This document shows positions 17,251-25,414 of a stretch of DNA of 64,000 bases, in pieces. Where the stretch lies: assembly GCF_030372275.1 (NCBI RefSeq), contig NZ_JAUDDJ010000014.1; one strand, 5' to 3'. Position 1 is the stretch's first letter; the number at the start of each line of letters is the position of its first letter. The notes below the pieces were generated by a model. The model made no database searches and had not been told where the DNA came from. It saw nothing but the letters and a program-made list of their open reading frames with translations. Both the position numbers and the translations under genes were made by a program. This DNA comes from Lawsonibacter sp900766145. Its GTDB lineage: Bacteria > Bacillota > Clostridia > Oscillospirales > Oscillospiraceae.

Positions 17251-17305
17251 TATCGAATATCGTTATTTTCATCTTCAGTATATGCTCGAATATCGATATT
17301 GTCAA
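17251..17305 (-). promoter_or_regulatory. padR promoter with two candidate PadR operators
   Basis: On the minus strand, TTGACA (17300-17305), 17-bp spacer, TATACT (17277-17282). The spacer contains AATATCGATATTCGAG (17284-17299), and a second related copy CGATATTCGATA lies downstream of the start site (17251-17262). The overlap with promoter elements fits autorepression. Confidence 0.8.
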
Positions 17306-17412
17306 GACCGAAGGCAAAGAAGGTGCAAGTTTTCCCCTTGTGTGGTATACTGGTGTCAAAACTCAACGGCGGCCCGGAAGGCCGCCGCCATGCTGCAAGG
17401 AGGAATCCCGCC

Positions 17413-18447
17413 ATGCTGGCCTACACCTACATCAAAGAGGGCACCTTTGCCCTGACGGAAAAGCCCAAGCCCACCTTACAGGACGACCGGGACGCCATCG
17501 TCCGGGTCACCCTGTCCAGCATCTGCACCAGCGACCTGCACATCAAGCATAGCTCGGTGCCCCGTGCGGTGCCCGGTATCACCGTAGGCCACGAGATGGT
17601 GGGCGTGGTGGAGGAGGTGGGCTCCGCCGTCACCTCGGTACGCCCCGGCGACCGGGTGACCGTCAATGTGGAGACCTTCTGCGGCGAGTGCTTCTTCTGC
17701 AAAAACGGCTGGGTGAACAACTGCACCGACCCCAACGGCGGCTGGGCTTTGGGCTGCCGCATCGACGGAGGCCAGGCGGAGTATGTCCGGGTCCCCTATG
17801 CCGACCAGGGGCTTGATAAAATTCCCGACGGGGTCACCGACCGGCAGGCCCTCTTTGTAGGGGACATCCTGGCCACCGGCTACTGGGCCGCCGACATCGC
17901 CCAGATCGGCCCGGAGGACACAGTGTTGGTCATCGGAGCCGGTCCCACCGGTTTGTGTACCCTCCAGTGCGTGCTGCTGAAGGAGCCCAAGCAGGTCATT
18001 GTCTGCGAAAAGGACCCCCAGCGCCGCACCTTTGTGGAGGAGCACTACCCCCAGGTACTGACTGTGGAGCCGGAGCAGGCCGCCGACTTTGTCCGCGCCC
18101 ACAGCGCCCACGGAGGCGCGGACCGGGTGCTGGAGGTGGCAGGCGCGCCGGATACCTTCGCCCTGGCCTGGGCCTGTGCCCGCCCCAACGCCATTGTCAC
18201 CGTGGTGGCCCTGTACGACGCGCCCCAGGTGCTCCCGCTGCCGGACATGTACGGCAAAAACCTCACCTTCCAGACCGGCGGGGTGGACGGCTGCCGCTGC
18301 GGGGAGATTCTCTCCCTCATCGCCCAGGGCAAGCTGGATACCACCCCTCTCATCACCCACACCTATCCCCTCAAGGACATTGCCGCGGCCTACGACCTGT
18401 TTGAACACCGCCAGGACAAAGTCATCAAGGTAGCCATTGCCCCATAA
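17413..18447 (+). CDS. Zinc-dependent alcohol dehydrogenase family protein (medium-chain)
   Basis: A 344-aa MDR enzyme oxidising an alcohol or polyol with NAD(P)+. It shows SICTSDLHI with the first catalytic-zinc Cys, GHEMVG with the second ligand, and a structural-zinc lobe CGECFFCKNGWVNNC with the C-x2-C-x2-C-x7-C spacing. The Rossmann loop VIGAGPTGL is at about residue 176, and GVDGCRCGEI occurs near the end. Substrate unknown; the general pattern is close to secondary-alcohol/threonine-dehydrogenase-like members. AAGGAGG precedes ATG 17413. A GGCGGCC-loop-GGCCGCC hairpin (about 17370-17388) sits in the 5' UTR. Confidence 0.88.
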   Translation: MLAYTYIKEGTFALTEKPKPTLQDDRDAIVRVTLSSICTSDLHIKHSSVPRAVPGITVGHEMVGVVEEVGSAVTSVRPGDRVTVNVETFCGECFFCKNGWVNNCTDPNGGWALGCRIDGGQAEYVRVPYADQGLDKIPDGVTDRQALFVGDILATGYWAADIAQIGPEDTVLVIGAGPTGLCTLQCVLLKEPKQVIVCEKDPQRRTFVEEHYPQVLTVEPEQAADFVRAHSAHGGADRVLEVAGAPDTFALAWACARPNAIVTVVALYDAPQVLPLPDMYGKNLTFQTGGVDGCRCGEILSLIAQGKLDTTPLITHTYPLKDIAAAYDLFEHRQDKVIKVAIAP

Positions 18448-18458
18448 CGTTTTATTTC

Positions 18459-18486
18459 CCGGGAGGGCGCTGCCCTCCCGGTTTTC
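18459..18486 (+). terminator. Terminator after the alcohol dehydrogenase
   Basis: CCGGGAGGGC-GCT-GCCCTCCCGG followed by TTTTC, immediately before the helicase ribosome binding site. Confidence 0.85.
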
Positions 18487-18497
18487 AGGAGAACCCC

Positions 18498-20594
18498 ATG
18501 ACCTTTGCTCAGTTTAAAACCCAATACCACTTGAATTTGGACCCCCAGCAGGAGGCGGCGGTCCAGGCACTCTCCGGGCCGGTGCTGCTGCTGGCGGTGC
18601 CGGGCAGCGGCAAGACCACGGTGCTGGTCTCCCGCATTGGCTATCTCATCGCCCAGGGTGTGCCGCCGGAGAACATCCTCACCATGACCTACACCGTCTC
18701 TGCGGCTCGGGACATGTCCCGGCGCTTCGCCACCTTTTTCGGCCAGCCTCTGGCCGACCGGCTGGAGTTTCGCACCATCAACGGGGTGTGCAGCCGCATT
18801 ATTCGAGCCTACGAGCGCACCCAGGGCCGCCAGGCCTTCCAGCTTCTGGAGGACACCGGCCGCCAGGCGGCCATCATCGGGGAAATCTGCCGGCGGCAGA
18901 GCGGAGAGTTTGCCTCGGAGAGTACCGTCAAGGCGGTGCAGACCGCCATCACCTATGTAAAAAACAGCATGATCTCCGGGGAGGAGCTCCAGGAGGTAGA
19001 GGTGGAGGGTGTGGAGTTTCCTCCCATCTATGAGGAGTACTGCCGCCTGCTGCGTACCCACCAGCTCATGGACTACGACGACCAGATGATCTACGCCCAC
19101 CGGATTTTGCGCCAGTTCCCCCAGCTGCTGGAGCAGTTCCGCCGCCGCTACCCCTACCTGTGCGTGGATGAGGCCCAGGACACCTCCAAAATTCAGCACG
19201 CCATTCTCCGCCTGCTGGCGGGGCAGAACGGCAACCTCTTTCTGGTGGGCGACGAGGACCAGAGCATCTACGGCTTCCGGGCCGCCTACCCCCAGGCCCT
19301 CACCCAGTTTGAAACCATCTACCCCGGGGCCAAAGTGCTCTATCTGGAGCAGAACTACCGCTCCACCCAGCCTATTGTGGCCGCGGCACAGAAGTTTATT
19401 GAGCAGAACAAGACCCGACGCCCCAAGCACATGAAGGCAGTGCGGGGGGAGGGCCCCGCTTTGAAGGAAATCTGGGTCCAGGACCGCAGCGCCCAGTACC
19501 GCTACCTGGCCCAGGTGGCCCAGGACTGTAAGGAGGAGACCGCGGTCCTCTACCGGGACAACGACAGCGCCCTGCCCCTCATCGATCTGTTGGAGCGCCA
19601 GGGTATCCCCTACCGCTGCCGCCAGGTAGACAGCGGGTTCTTTACCCACCGGGTGGTGCGGGATATTGTGGACATTCTCACCCTGGCCCAGGACCCCTGG
19701 GACTCAGACGCTTTCCTACGGGTCTACTACAAGCTGGGAGCCGGAATCAGCCGGGCAGCGGCGGAGCAGGCGGCGGACCAGTGTGGTCCGGATACCGCTC
19801 CCATTCTGGAGCTGGTGGCCTCCCTCCCGGGAACCTCTCCCTGGACCCGCCGTCAGTGCAAGGCCCTCCAGACCCACATGGCCAACCTGCTCACCCAGCG
19901 GGCCGACCGTGGGGTGTACCGCATCGTCCACTTTATGGGCTACGGGGACTATCTGGAGCAGCGGGGCATGGACCAGGGCAAAACACAGATTCTGGAGGCC
20001 CTGGGGGCCAGCGAGCCCACTCCTGGAGGCCTGTTGGCGCGGCTGGAGGTACTGCGAGAGCTGGTACGCTCCGGCTCTTCCCAGCCGGATTGCCCCTTTG
20101 TCCTCTCCACCATCCACTCCAGCAAGGGGCTGGAGTACAAACGGGTCATTTTAATGGATGTGGCCGACGGTCTGCTGCCCAAGACGCTCCCCGGCCCCGA
20201 CGCCTCCTCTCAGGAGCTGGACGCCTACGAGGAGGAGCGGCGGCTCTTTTACGTAGGCATGACCCGTGCCAAGGAGGAACTGTGGGTGATGCGCTTTCGC
20301 CGCAGCGAGCTCACCAGCCGCTTTGCTTCCTCCCTCTTCCCCAAGCCCAAGGAGGAAACCAAAAAGGCTGTTCCCCTCTCTCCCCGGGCCGTCCCCGACC
20401 TGGTGGCCCTGGAGCAGACCGCCCGGCGCTGTGTCCCGGGTACCGCCCTGTGCCACCGCAGCTTTGGGCCGGGGAAGGTTGTCTCCCGCTCCGGTGACAT
20501 CGTCTCGGTGTGCTTTGCCGACGGGGTAGAGCGGCGCTTCTCCCTGACTGCCGCCCTGCGGCTGGGGCAGTTTCAGCTTGCGGAAGAAGAATAA
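18498..20594 (+). CDS. UvrD/Rep-type superfamily 1 DNA helicase
   Basis: A 698-aa 3'-5' helicase. It has the Q motif region LDPQQEAAVQAL, Walker A VPGSGKTTVL (about residue 33), motif Ia MTYTVSAARDM, Walker B CVDEAQDTSKIQ (about residue 222), motif III VGDEDQSIYGFRAA, motif IV LEQNYRST, and motifs V/VI TIHSSKGLEYKRV and EEERRLFYVGMTRAKEEL. The carboxy-terminal end (residues 640-698) resembles the Tudor-like tail of PcrA. It is somewhat shorter than PcrA/UvrD (about 720-750). Because PcrA is normally single copy and essential, this may be a paralogue. ATG 18498 follows AGGAG. Confidence 0.93.
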   Translation: MTFAQFKTQYHLNLDPQQEAAVQALSGPVLLLAVPGSGKTTVLVSRIGYLIAQGVPPENILTMTYTVSAARDMSRRFATFFGQPLADRLEFRTINGVCSRIIRAYERTQGRQAFQLLEDTGRQAAIIGEICRRQSGEFASESTVKAVQTAITYVKNSMISGEELQEVEVEGVEFPPIYEEYCRLLRTHQLMDYDDQMIYAHRILRQFPQLLEQFRRRYPYLCVDEAQDTSKIQHAILRLLAGQNGNLFLVGDEDQSIYGFRAAYPQALTQFETIYPGAKVLYLEQNYRSTQPIVAAAQKFIEQNKTRRPKHMKAVRGEGPALKEIWVQDRSAQYRYLAQVAQDCKEETAVLYRDNDSALPLIDLLERQGIPYRCRQVDSGFFTHRVVRDIVDILTLAQDPWDSDAFLRVYYKLGAGISRAAAEQAADQCGPDTAPILELVASLPGTSPWTRRQCKALQTHMANLLTQRADRGVYRIVHFMGYGDYLEQRGMDQGKTQILEALGASEPTPGGLLARLEVLRELVRSGSSQPDCPFVLSTIHSSKGLEYKRVILMDVADGLLPKTLPGPDASSQELDAYEEERRLFYVGMTRAKEELWVMRFRRSELTSRFASSLFPKPKEETKKAVPLSPRAVPDLVALEQTARRCVPGTALCHRSFGPGKVVSRSGDIVSVCFADGVERRFSLTAALRLGQFQLAEEE

Positions 20595-20689
20595 AAATTT
20601 TTTATTCCCTGTGAATGGATTTGCCCGGCTCGCTCGTATTGCTTATGAAGGGCAACAAACGTCCGATCAACATCAGGGAGGGTTTCCTT

Positions 20690-21178
20690 ATGAAAAAAAT
20701 GCTTTCTATTCTGCTGGTCAGCGCCCTGGCGCTGGGCCTGCTGGTCACTGGGACACTGGCCGCCGGCCACTGGGGCGGCGGCTCCTGTCGGAACAACAGT
20801 CTGTGTTATCAGGATGCCGATGGTGATGGTGTCTGCGACAACCAGGGCACCAACTGCAACTATGTAGATACCAACGGCGATGGCGTCTGCGACAACCACG
20901 GCGCTAACTGCAACCACGTGGACGCCAACGGCGATGGCGTCTGCGACAACCACGGCGCTAACTGCAACCATGTGGACGCCAACGGCGATGGCATCTGCGA
21001 CAACCACGGTACTAACTGCAATTATGTAGATACCAACGGCGACGGCATTTGCGACAACCACGGCGCCAATTGCAGCTACGTGGACGCCAACGGCGACGGC
21101 ATCTGCGACAACCAGGGCCAGGGCTACGGCCAGGGCCACCATAGAGGCGGACACCACGGAGGCGGCTGCTGGAATTAA
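20690..21178 (+). CDS. Secreted calcium-binding-type repeat protein with His/Gly tail
   Basis: A 162-aa protein with a signal peptide (MKKMLSILLVSALALGLL..., cleavage expected near the LAAGH at residue 25). Its centre is six near-identical 18-aa repeats with the consensus D-x-N-G-D-G-V/I-C-D-N-H/Q-G-x-N-C-x-Y/H-V. The DxNxDGxxD pattern resembles dockerin/thrombospondin type-3 calcium loops, and each repeat adds two Cys. The tail GHHRGGHHGGGCW could bind transition metals. It lies 19 bp upstream of an ECF sigma gene and probably shares its operon. I cannot name a family; calcium binding is inferred from spacing of acidic residues. Confidence 0.8.
   Translation: MKKMLSILLVSALALGLLVTGTLAAGHWGGGSCRNNSLCYQDADGDGVCDNQGTNCNYVDTNGDGVCDNHGANCNHVDANGDGVCDNHGANCNHVDANGDGICDNHGTNCNYVDTNGDGICDNHGANCSYVDANGDGICDNQGQGYGQGHHRGGHHGGGCWN
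20813..21118 (+). repeat. 54-bp in-frame tandem repeat, about 5.7 copies
   Basis: Direct tandem repeats of 54 bp encoding the 18-aa calcium-loop unit. The copies differ mainly by silent changes and Val/Ile, His/Gln and Thr/Ala swaps, which indicates selection on the protein. Copy number is likely to vary between strains. Confidence 0.9.
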
Positions 21179-21197
21179 GAAGTAAAAGGGTGAGAAC

Positions 21198-21692
21198 ATG
21201 CGCAGCGAAGAGGAGGCCAACCGCGCCATCGACCGCTATGCCGACCTGGTGCGGCGGCTCTGCATGGTGCATCTAAAAAATCCGGCCGACACGGAGGACA
21301 TCTTTCAGACCGTCTTTCTGAAGTATGTCCTCAGCTCCGCTGTGTTTGAAAGCCCGGAACACGAAAAGGCATGGTTCATTCGGGTGACCCTCAACGCCTG
21401 CCGGGACCTGCTGAAAAGCTTTTTTCGCAGCCGCACCGTCTCCTTGGATGAGCTGGCCGACCGGCCCGATGACCTGTCTCAGGAGCACCGGGAGGTGCTG
21501 GAGGCCGTCCTCTCCCTGCCCGTCAAATACCGGGATGTGGTGTACCTCCACTACTACGAGGGCTACACCGCCAAGGAGATCGGAGAGATTCTCCACAAAA
21601 ACACCAACACCGTCTACACCCTGCTGACCCGGGCCCGGGAGCAGCTGCGTACCGCACTGGGAGGTGAAGCCATTGAACCGACCGATCCATGA
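21198..21692 (+). CDS. ECF-type RNA polymerase sigma factor
   Basis: A 164-aa group IV sigma-70 factor. Region 2 spans about residues 8-75 (YADLVRRLCMVHLKNPADTEDIFQTVFLKY, the DxEDxxQ core, then KAWFIRVTLNACRD). Region 4 spans about residues 105-155 (LPVKYRDVVYLHYYEGYTAKEIGEILHKNTNTVYTLLTRAR). It overlaps the downstream anti-sigma-like gene by about 20 bp, so the two are translationally coupled. A Shine-Dalgarno AAGGGTGAGA precedes the ATG. Target promoters are unknown; the upstream repeat-protein gene is an obvious candidate. Confidence 0.93.
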   Translation: MRSEEEANRAIDRYADLVRRLCMVHLKNPADTEDIFQTVFLKYVLSSAVFESPEHEKAWFIRVTLNACRDLLKSFFRSRTVSLDELADRPDDLSQEHREVLEAVLSLPVKYRDVVYLHYYEGYTAKEIGEILHKNTNTVYTLLTRAREQLRTALGGEAIEPTDP

Positions 21693-22458
21693 CGCCTTTC
21701 AGGCCGTCCAGGCCAGCCCGGAGCTGAAGGAACGCACCCGGGCCTATCTCCACGCCCGGCGCACGCCCGCCCGTCCCCGGTATCGCAGCCTGCTGGCGGC
21801 CGCCGCCTGCCTGGTCCTGGTCTTTTTCGGTACAGGAGGCGCGCTGGCCTGGTTTACCCCCGTCTCGGCCGTCAGCGTGGAGGCAGGTACTTCTCTGGAA
21901 CTGACTTTAAACCGCTTCGACCGGGTTCTGGAGGTCCAGGGCGACAGCACCCAGGATCAGGAGCTGGCCGACCGGCTGAAACTGGTCTACCTCAGCTACA
22001 CCGACGCTCTGGAAACCATCCTGGCCAGTCAGGAGGTATCTCAGGCTCTGGATGGCGGGGCGGAACTGGCGGTCACCGTGGCGGGACAGAACGAGCAGCA
22101 CTGTCAGGATCTAATGGAAGATACCCAGTCCTGTGCCGGGCATGGCACCTGTTCCAGTGCCGACTGGTCACAGGTCACTGCGGCCCAACAGTCCGGGCTG
22201 TCCCTGAGCAAATACCAGATGCTCCTCCAACTCCAGGCTCTGGACCCCTCCATCACCGCCCAGCAGGTGGGTGACTGCTCCATGCACGAACTGCGCCAGT
22301 GGCTTGCCGACCTGACGGGAAGCAGCCAAGAGACCAGCTCCAGCAGCACCTCCGGCAACGGACAAGGCAGCGGAGGCGGACAGGACTGCGGGAACGGGCA
22401 GGGCAACGGAAACTCCGGCGGCCACCATGGAAACGGAGGCCATCACGGAGGCAGATGA
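21673..22458 (+). CDS. RsgI-like membrane anti-sigma factor with Gly/His-rich tail
   Basis: About 261 aa from TTG 21673 (GGGAGGTGA 6 bases upstream); GTG 21664 is the alternative. A 35-residue cytosolic segment is followed by one membrane helix (SLLAAAACLVLVFFGTGGALAWF). Next comes an extracytosolic region opening TPVSAVSVEAGTSLELTLNRFDRVLEV, which resembles the conserved region after the membrane helix in RsgI-type anti-sigma factors. The end is low-complexity Ser/Gly/Gln then GGHHGNGGHHGGR, echoing the His/Gly tail of the repeat protein upstream. The likely role is to sequester the ECF factor until an external signal arrives. Confidence 0.75.
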   Translation: MNRPIHDAFQAVQASPELKERTRAYLHARRTPARPRYRSLLAAAACLVLVFFGTGGALAWFTPVSAVSVEAGTSLELTLNRFDRVLEVQGDSTQDQELADRLKLVYLSYTDALETILASQEVSQALDGGAELAVTVAGQNEQHCQDLMEDTQSCAGHGTCSSADWSQVTAAQQSGLSLSKYQMLLQLQALDPSITAQQVGDCSMHELRQWLADLTGSSQETSSSSTSGNGQGSGGGQDCGNGQGNGNSGGHHGNGGHHGGR

Positions 22459-22532
22459 CCCTCTTCCGGCCCCATTTGACATATCTTCCAAGTTCTGATT
22501 CTCTTCTTCGCCAAAATCCGCCAAACTTTCCC

Positions 22533-22561
22533 TTGTCTTTTTCCATAGGCTGTGGTATAGT
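22533..22561 (+). promoter_or_regulatory. Sigma-A promoter of the metal ATPase
   Basis: TTGTCT (22533-22538), 17-bp spacer, TATAGT (22556-22561), about 12 bases before the riboswitch aptamer. Confidence 0.75.
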
Positions 22562-22572
22562 ACTGCCTACAT

Positions 22573-22671
22573 GAAAAGGGAGTAGTTGCAAGCCGCCTTG
22601 TCAACATCTCGATTATCTCCGGATAATCTGGCAGGACGGGCCCCCAATCTTTGGTGGTAACAAGACTTTTC
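22573..22671 (+). promoter_or_regulatory. yybP-ykoY (Mn2+) riboswitch aptamer
   Basis: The outer stem pairs GAAAAG (22573-22578) with CTTTTC (22666-22671). Inside it are the conserved GGGAGTAG after the first strand and ACAAGAC before the last strand, hallmarks of the yybP-ykoY class. Two helical arms lie between them. This class senses Mn2+ and commonly controls P-type ATPases. The closing strand is shared with the following terminator, so ligand binding would favour transcription (ON switch). The rest of the 22459-22758 gap holds the promoter and terminator. Confidence 0.85.
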
Positions 22672-22706
22672 GGCAGTATTTCCATGCTGCCGGAAGGTCT
22701 TTTTTG
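22663..22706 (+). terminator. Riboswitch expression-platform terminator
   Basis: AGACTTTTCGGCAG (22663-22676) pairs with CTGCCGGAAGGTCT (22687-22700), followed by TTTTT. Its 5' arm overlaps the aptamer closing strand CTTTTC, making the two folds mutually exclusive. Confidence 0.88.
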
Positions 22707-22758
22707 TTTCTTCCGGCACAAACTATTCCACTCATCAGAGAAAGAAAGGCGACGTGTT

Positions 22759-25371
22759 ATGGATCAAAATTTCTTCCAAAAGACACCCAAACAGGCCTTG
22801 GAACAGCTCCAGGTCACCTCAGACGGTCTCACCAGTTCTCAGGCCGCCCAGCGGCTGGCCCAGTACGGCCCCAACCAGCTGGCCGAGGGCAAGAAAAAGA
22901 GTGTGCTGGCAGTCTTTGCCGAGCAGTTCAAGGATCTGCTGGTGGCCATTCTGATTGCGGCCGCTCTCATCTCCATGTTCTCCGGCAATCTGGAAAGCAC
23001 CCTGGTCATCTTCGCCGTGCTCATCCTAAACGCGATTTTGGGCACCGTGCAGTATTTTAAGGCAGAAAAGTCTCTGGAAAGCCTGAAAGCCATGAGCGCC
23101 CCCTCAGCTAAGGTGCTGCGGGACGGCCAGCGTCTGGAAATCTCCAGCGATCAGATCGTCCCCGGTGACATCATCGAGCTGGAGGCCGGCGACCTTGTGG
23201 TGGCCGACGGCCGTCTGCTGAACTGCTGGTCTCTTAAGGTAAACGAGAGCTCCCTCACCGGCGAGAGTGAAGCGGTAGAAAAGACCAACGAGGCCATTGA
23301 AGGCGAGCAGGTTGCCCTGGGCGACCAGAAGAACATGGTCTTCTCCGGCTCTCTGGTCACCTACGGCCGTGCCGTCATGGTGGTCACCGCCACCGGCATG
23401 GACACCCAGCTGGGCCGCATCGCCACCCTGATGAACCAGACCCAGCAGCGCAAAACTCCCCTGCAGAAGAATCTGGACGACTTCTCCAGCAAGCTGGCCA
23501 TGGTCATCATGGTCATCTGTGCCGGTGTCTTCCTCCTGTCCATCTTCCGCAGCCACATGACGATTCTGGACTCCCTCATGTTTGCTGTGGCCCTGGCGGT
23601 TGCCGCCATCCCCGAGGCCCTCAGCTCCATCGTCACCATCGTGCTGGCCATGGGCACTCAGAAGATGGCCCGTCAGAATGCCATCATCAAGGAGCTGAAA
23701 GCGGTAGAGAGCCTGGGTTCTGTCCAGGTTATCTGCTCCGATAAGACCGGCACCCTCACCCAGAACCGCATGACCGTCCAGAACATCTGGGCCGATGGCG
23801 TCCTCACTCGCGGCACCGACCTGGAGCTGGCCAACGACGCCCAGCGCACCCTGCTGAAAATCGCTCTGCTGGACAGCGACGCCACCATGGACCACGAGAC
23901 CGGCGCTTCGGTGGGCGATCCTACCGAGGTGGCTCTGGTTCAGCTGGGCGGCCGCTTCGGCGTAGAGGAGCGGGCCTACCGCACCCAGCACCCCCGCCTG
24001 GCTGAGCTGGCCTTTGACTCCGACCGCAAGCTGATGAGTACCCTGCACAATACCGATGACGGCCCCACCCTGTACACCAAGGGCGCTATGGACGTGCTGC
24101 TGGAGCGCTCCACTCAGTTACTCACCGCCAACGGCCCTGTCCCCATGACTCCCGAGCTCCGTGCTCAGATTCAGCAGGTCAACCGCCAGCAGTCGGAAAA
24201 CGGCCTGCGCGTGCTGGCCTTTGCCCAACGTCCCATGAAGGAGGCCCGCCTGCTCACCCTGGAGGACGAGACCGACTACACCTTCGTGGGCCTCATCTCC
24301 ATGATCGACCCGCCCCGGCCTGAGAGCATCCAGGCTGTGGCCGACGCCAAGAAGGCGGGCATTCGCACCGTCATGATCACCGGCGACCACAAGGTCACCG
24401 CCACCGCCATCGCCAAGCAGATTGGTATCTTCGGCGAGGGCGACATGTCTTTGGACGGCGTGGAGCTGGACTCCATGAGCGATGAGGAGCTGGATCAGAA
24501 GCTCCCCCACATCGCCGTCTACGCCCGTGTCTCTCCTGAGCATAAGATCCGCATCGTCACCGCCTGGCAGCGCCGGGGCTGCATTGCCGCCATGACCGGC
24601 GACGGCGTCAACGACGCCCCCGCCTTGAAAAAGGCCGACGTAGGCGTGGCTATGGGCATTACCGGCACCGAGGTAAGTAAGGACGCCGCCGCCATGATCC
24701 TGGCCGACGACAACTTTGCCACCATCGTTAAGGCGGTGCTCAACGGCCGCAGCGTCTATGCCAACATCCGCAACGCCATCCAGTTCCTGCTCTCGGGCAA
24801 CATGGCCGCCATTCTGGCCGTTATCTACGCCTCTATCGCCGGACTGAGCGTTCCCTTCCAGCCGGTGCACCTGCTGTTTATCAATCTTCTCACCGACAGC
24901 CTGCCCGCTATCGCCCTGGGCATGGAGCCCGCCCGCCCCGGTCTGATGGACCAGCCTCCCCGCGATCCCAATGCCTCTATGATGGATAAGCCCATGCTCA
25001 CCCGGGTGTTTGGTCAGGGCCTGATGATCGGCATCGCCTCTATGACTGCCTTCTATATCGGCCTGAACCAGTCCGGCCCCGCCCTGGCCAGCACCATGGC
25101 CTTTGCCACTCTGACCCTGGCCCGCCTGTTCCACGGCTTTAACTGCCGCGGCAAGGAGTCCATCGTCAAGCTGGGTCTGGGCAGCAACGTGTACTCCCTC
25201 ATGGCCTTCGGCGTGGGTATCCTGCTGCTGGCCCTGGTTCTCTTTGTCCCCGCTATGGAGAGCCTGTTCCTGGTCTCCCCCCTCAACGGCTTTGATCTTC
25301 TGTGTGTGCTGGGCCTGGCTTTTGCTCCCACCCTGCTCATTCAGCTCACCCGCATCTTCCAGGGTCGGTAA
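22759..25371 (+). CDS. P-type (type IIA) cation-transporting ATPase, Ca2+/Mn2+ exporter
   Basis: An 870-aa membrane pump. It has an amino-terminal cation-ATPase domain, the actuator motif TGES, TM4 VAAIPEALSSIVTIV, the phosphorylation site CSDKTGTLTQNRM (Asp near residue 329), the hinge TGDGVNDAPALKKADVGVAMG, and TM6 LLFINLLTDSLPAIALGMEP. These match SERCA/PMCA-like bacterial calcium ATPases. The Mn2+ riboswitch upstream argues that Mn2+ export is a physiological role, as for Lactococcus YoaB and pneumococcal MgtA. The neighbouring calcium-repeat/ECF locus makes calcium equally plausible. ATG 22759 follows GAAAGG. Confidence 0.93.
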   Translation: MDQNFFQKTPKQALEQLQVTSDGLTSSQAAQRLAQYGPNQLAEGKKKSVLAVFAEQFKDLLVAILIAAALISMFSGNLESTLVIFAVLILNAILGTVQYFKAEKSLESLKAMSAPSAKVLRDGQRLEISSDQIVPGDIIELEAGDLVVADGRLLNCWSLKVNESSLTGESEAVEKTNEAIEGEQVALGDQKNMVFSGSLVTYGRAVMVVTATGMDTQLGRIATLMNQTQQRKTPLQKNLDDFSSKLAMVIMVICAGVFLLSIFRSHMTILDSLMFAVALAVAAIPEALSSIVTIVLAMGTQKMARQNAIIKELKAVESLGSVQVICSDKTGTLTQNRMTVQNIWADGVLTRGTDLELANDAQRTLLKIALLDSDATMDHETGASVGDPTEVALVQLGGRFGVEERAYRTQHPRLAELAFDSDRKLMSTLHNTDDGPTLYTKGAMDVLLERSTQLLTANGPVPMTPELRAQIQQVNRQQSENGLRVLAFAQRPMKEARLLTLEDETDYTFVGLISMIDPPRPESIQAVADAKKAGIRTVMITGDHKVTATAIAKQIGIFGEGDMSLDGVELDSMSDEELDQKLPHIAVYARVSPEHKIRIVTAWQRRGCIAAMTGDGVNDAPALKKADVGVAMGITGTEVSKDAAAMILADDNFATIVKAVLNGRSVYANIRNAIQFLLSGNMAAILAVIYASIAGLSVPFQPVHLLFINLLTDSLPAIALGMEPARPGLMDQPPRDPNASMMDKPMLTRVFGQGLMIGIASMTAFYIGLNQSGPALASTMAFATLTLARLFHGFNCRGKESIVKLGLGSNVYSLMAFGVGILLLALVLFVPAMESLFLVSPLNGFDLLCVLGLAFAPTLLIQLTRIFQGR

Positions 25372-25381
25372 ATTTCAAAAG

Positions 25382-25414
25382 AAAAATGGCTCCCTGACAA
25401 GGGAGCCATTTTTT
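25382..25414. terminator. Bidirectional terminator between ATPase and macro-domain gene
   Basis: AAAAATGGCTCCC-TGACAA-GGGAGCCATTTTTT. Confidence 0.93.

Noticed and set aside
17366..17392. GC-rich hairpin in the alcohol dehydrogenase 5' UTR considered as a riboswitch
   Set aside because: A single short stem with no conserved aptamer features.
20600..20640. ECF-type promoter TGAATG...CGTATT before the repeat gene
   Set aside because: Plausible spacing but the consensus of this sigma factor is unknown, so the match has no weight.
20813..21118. Regular repeats considered as a CRISPR array
   Set aside because: Units are contiguous 54-bp in-frame protein repeats with no unique spacers; no cas genes in the window.
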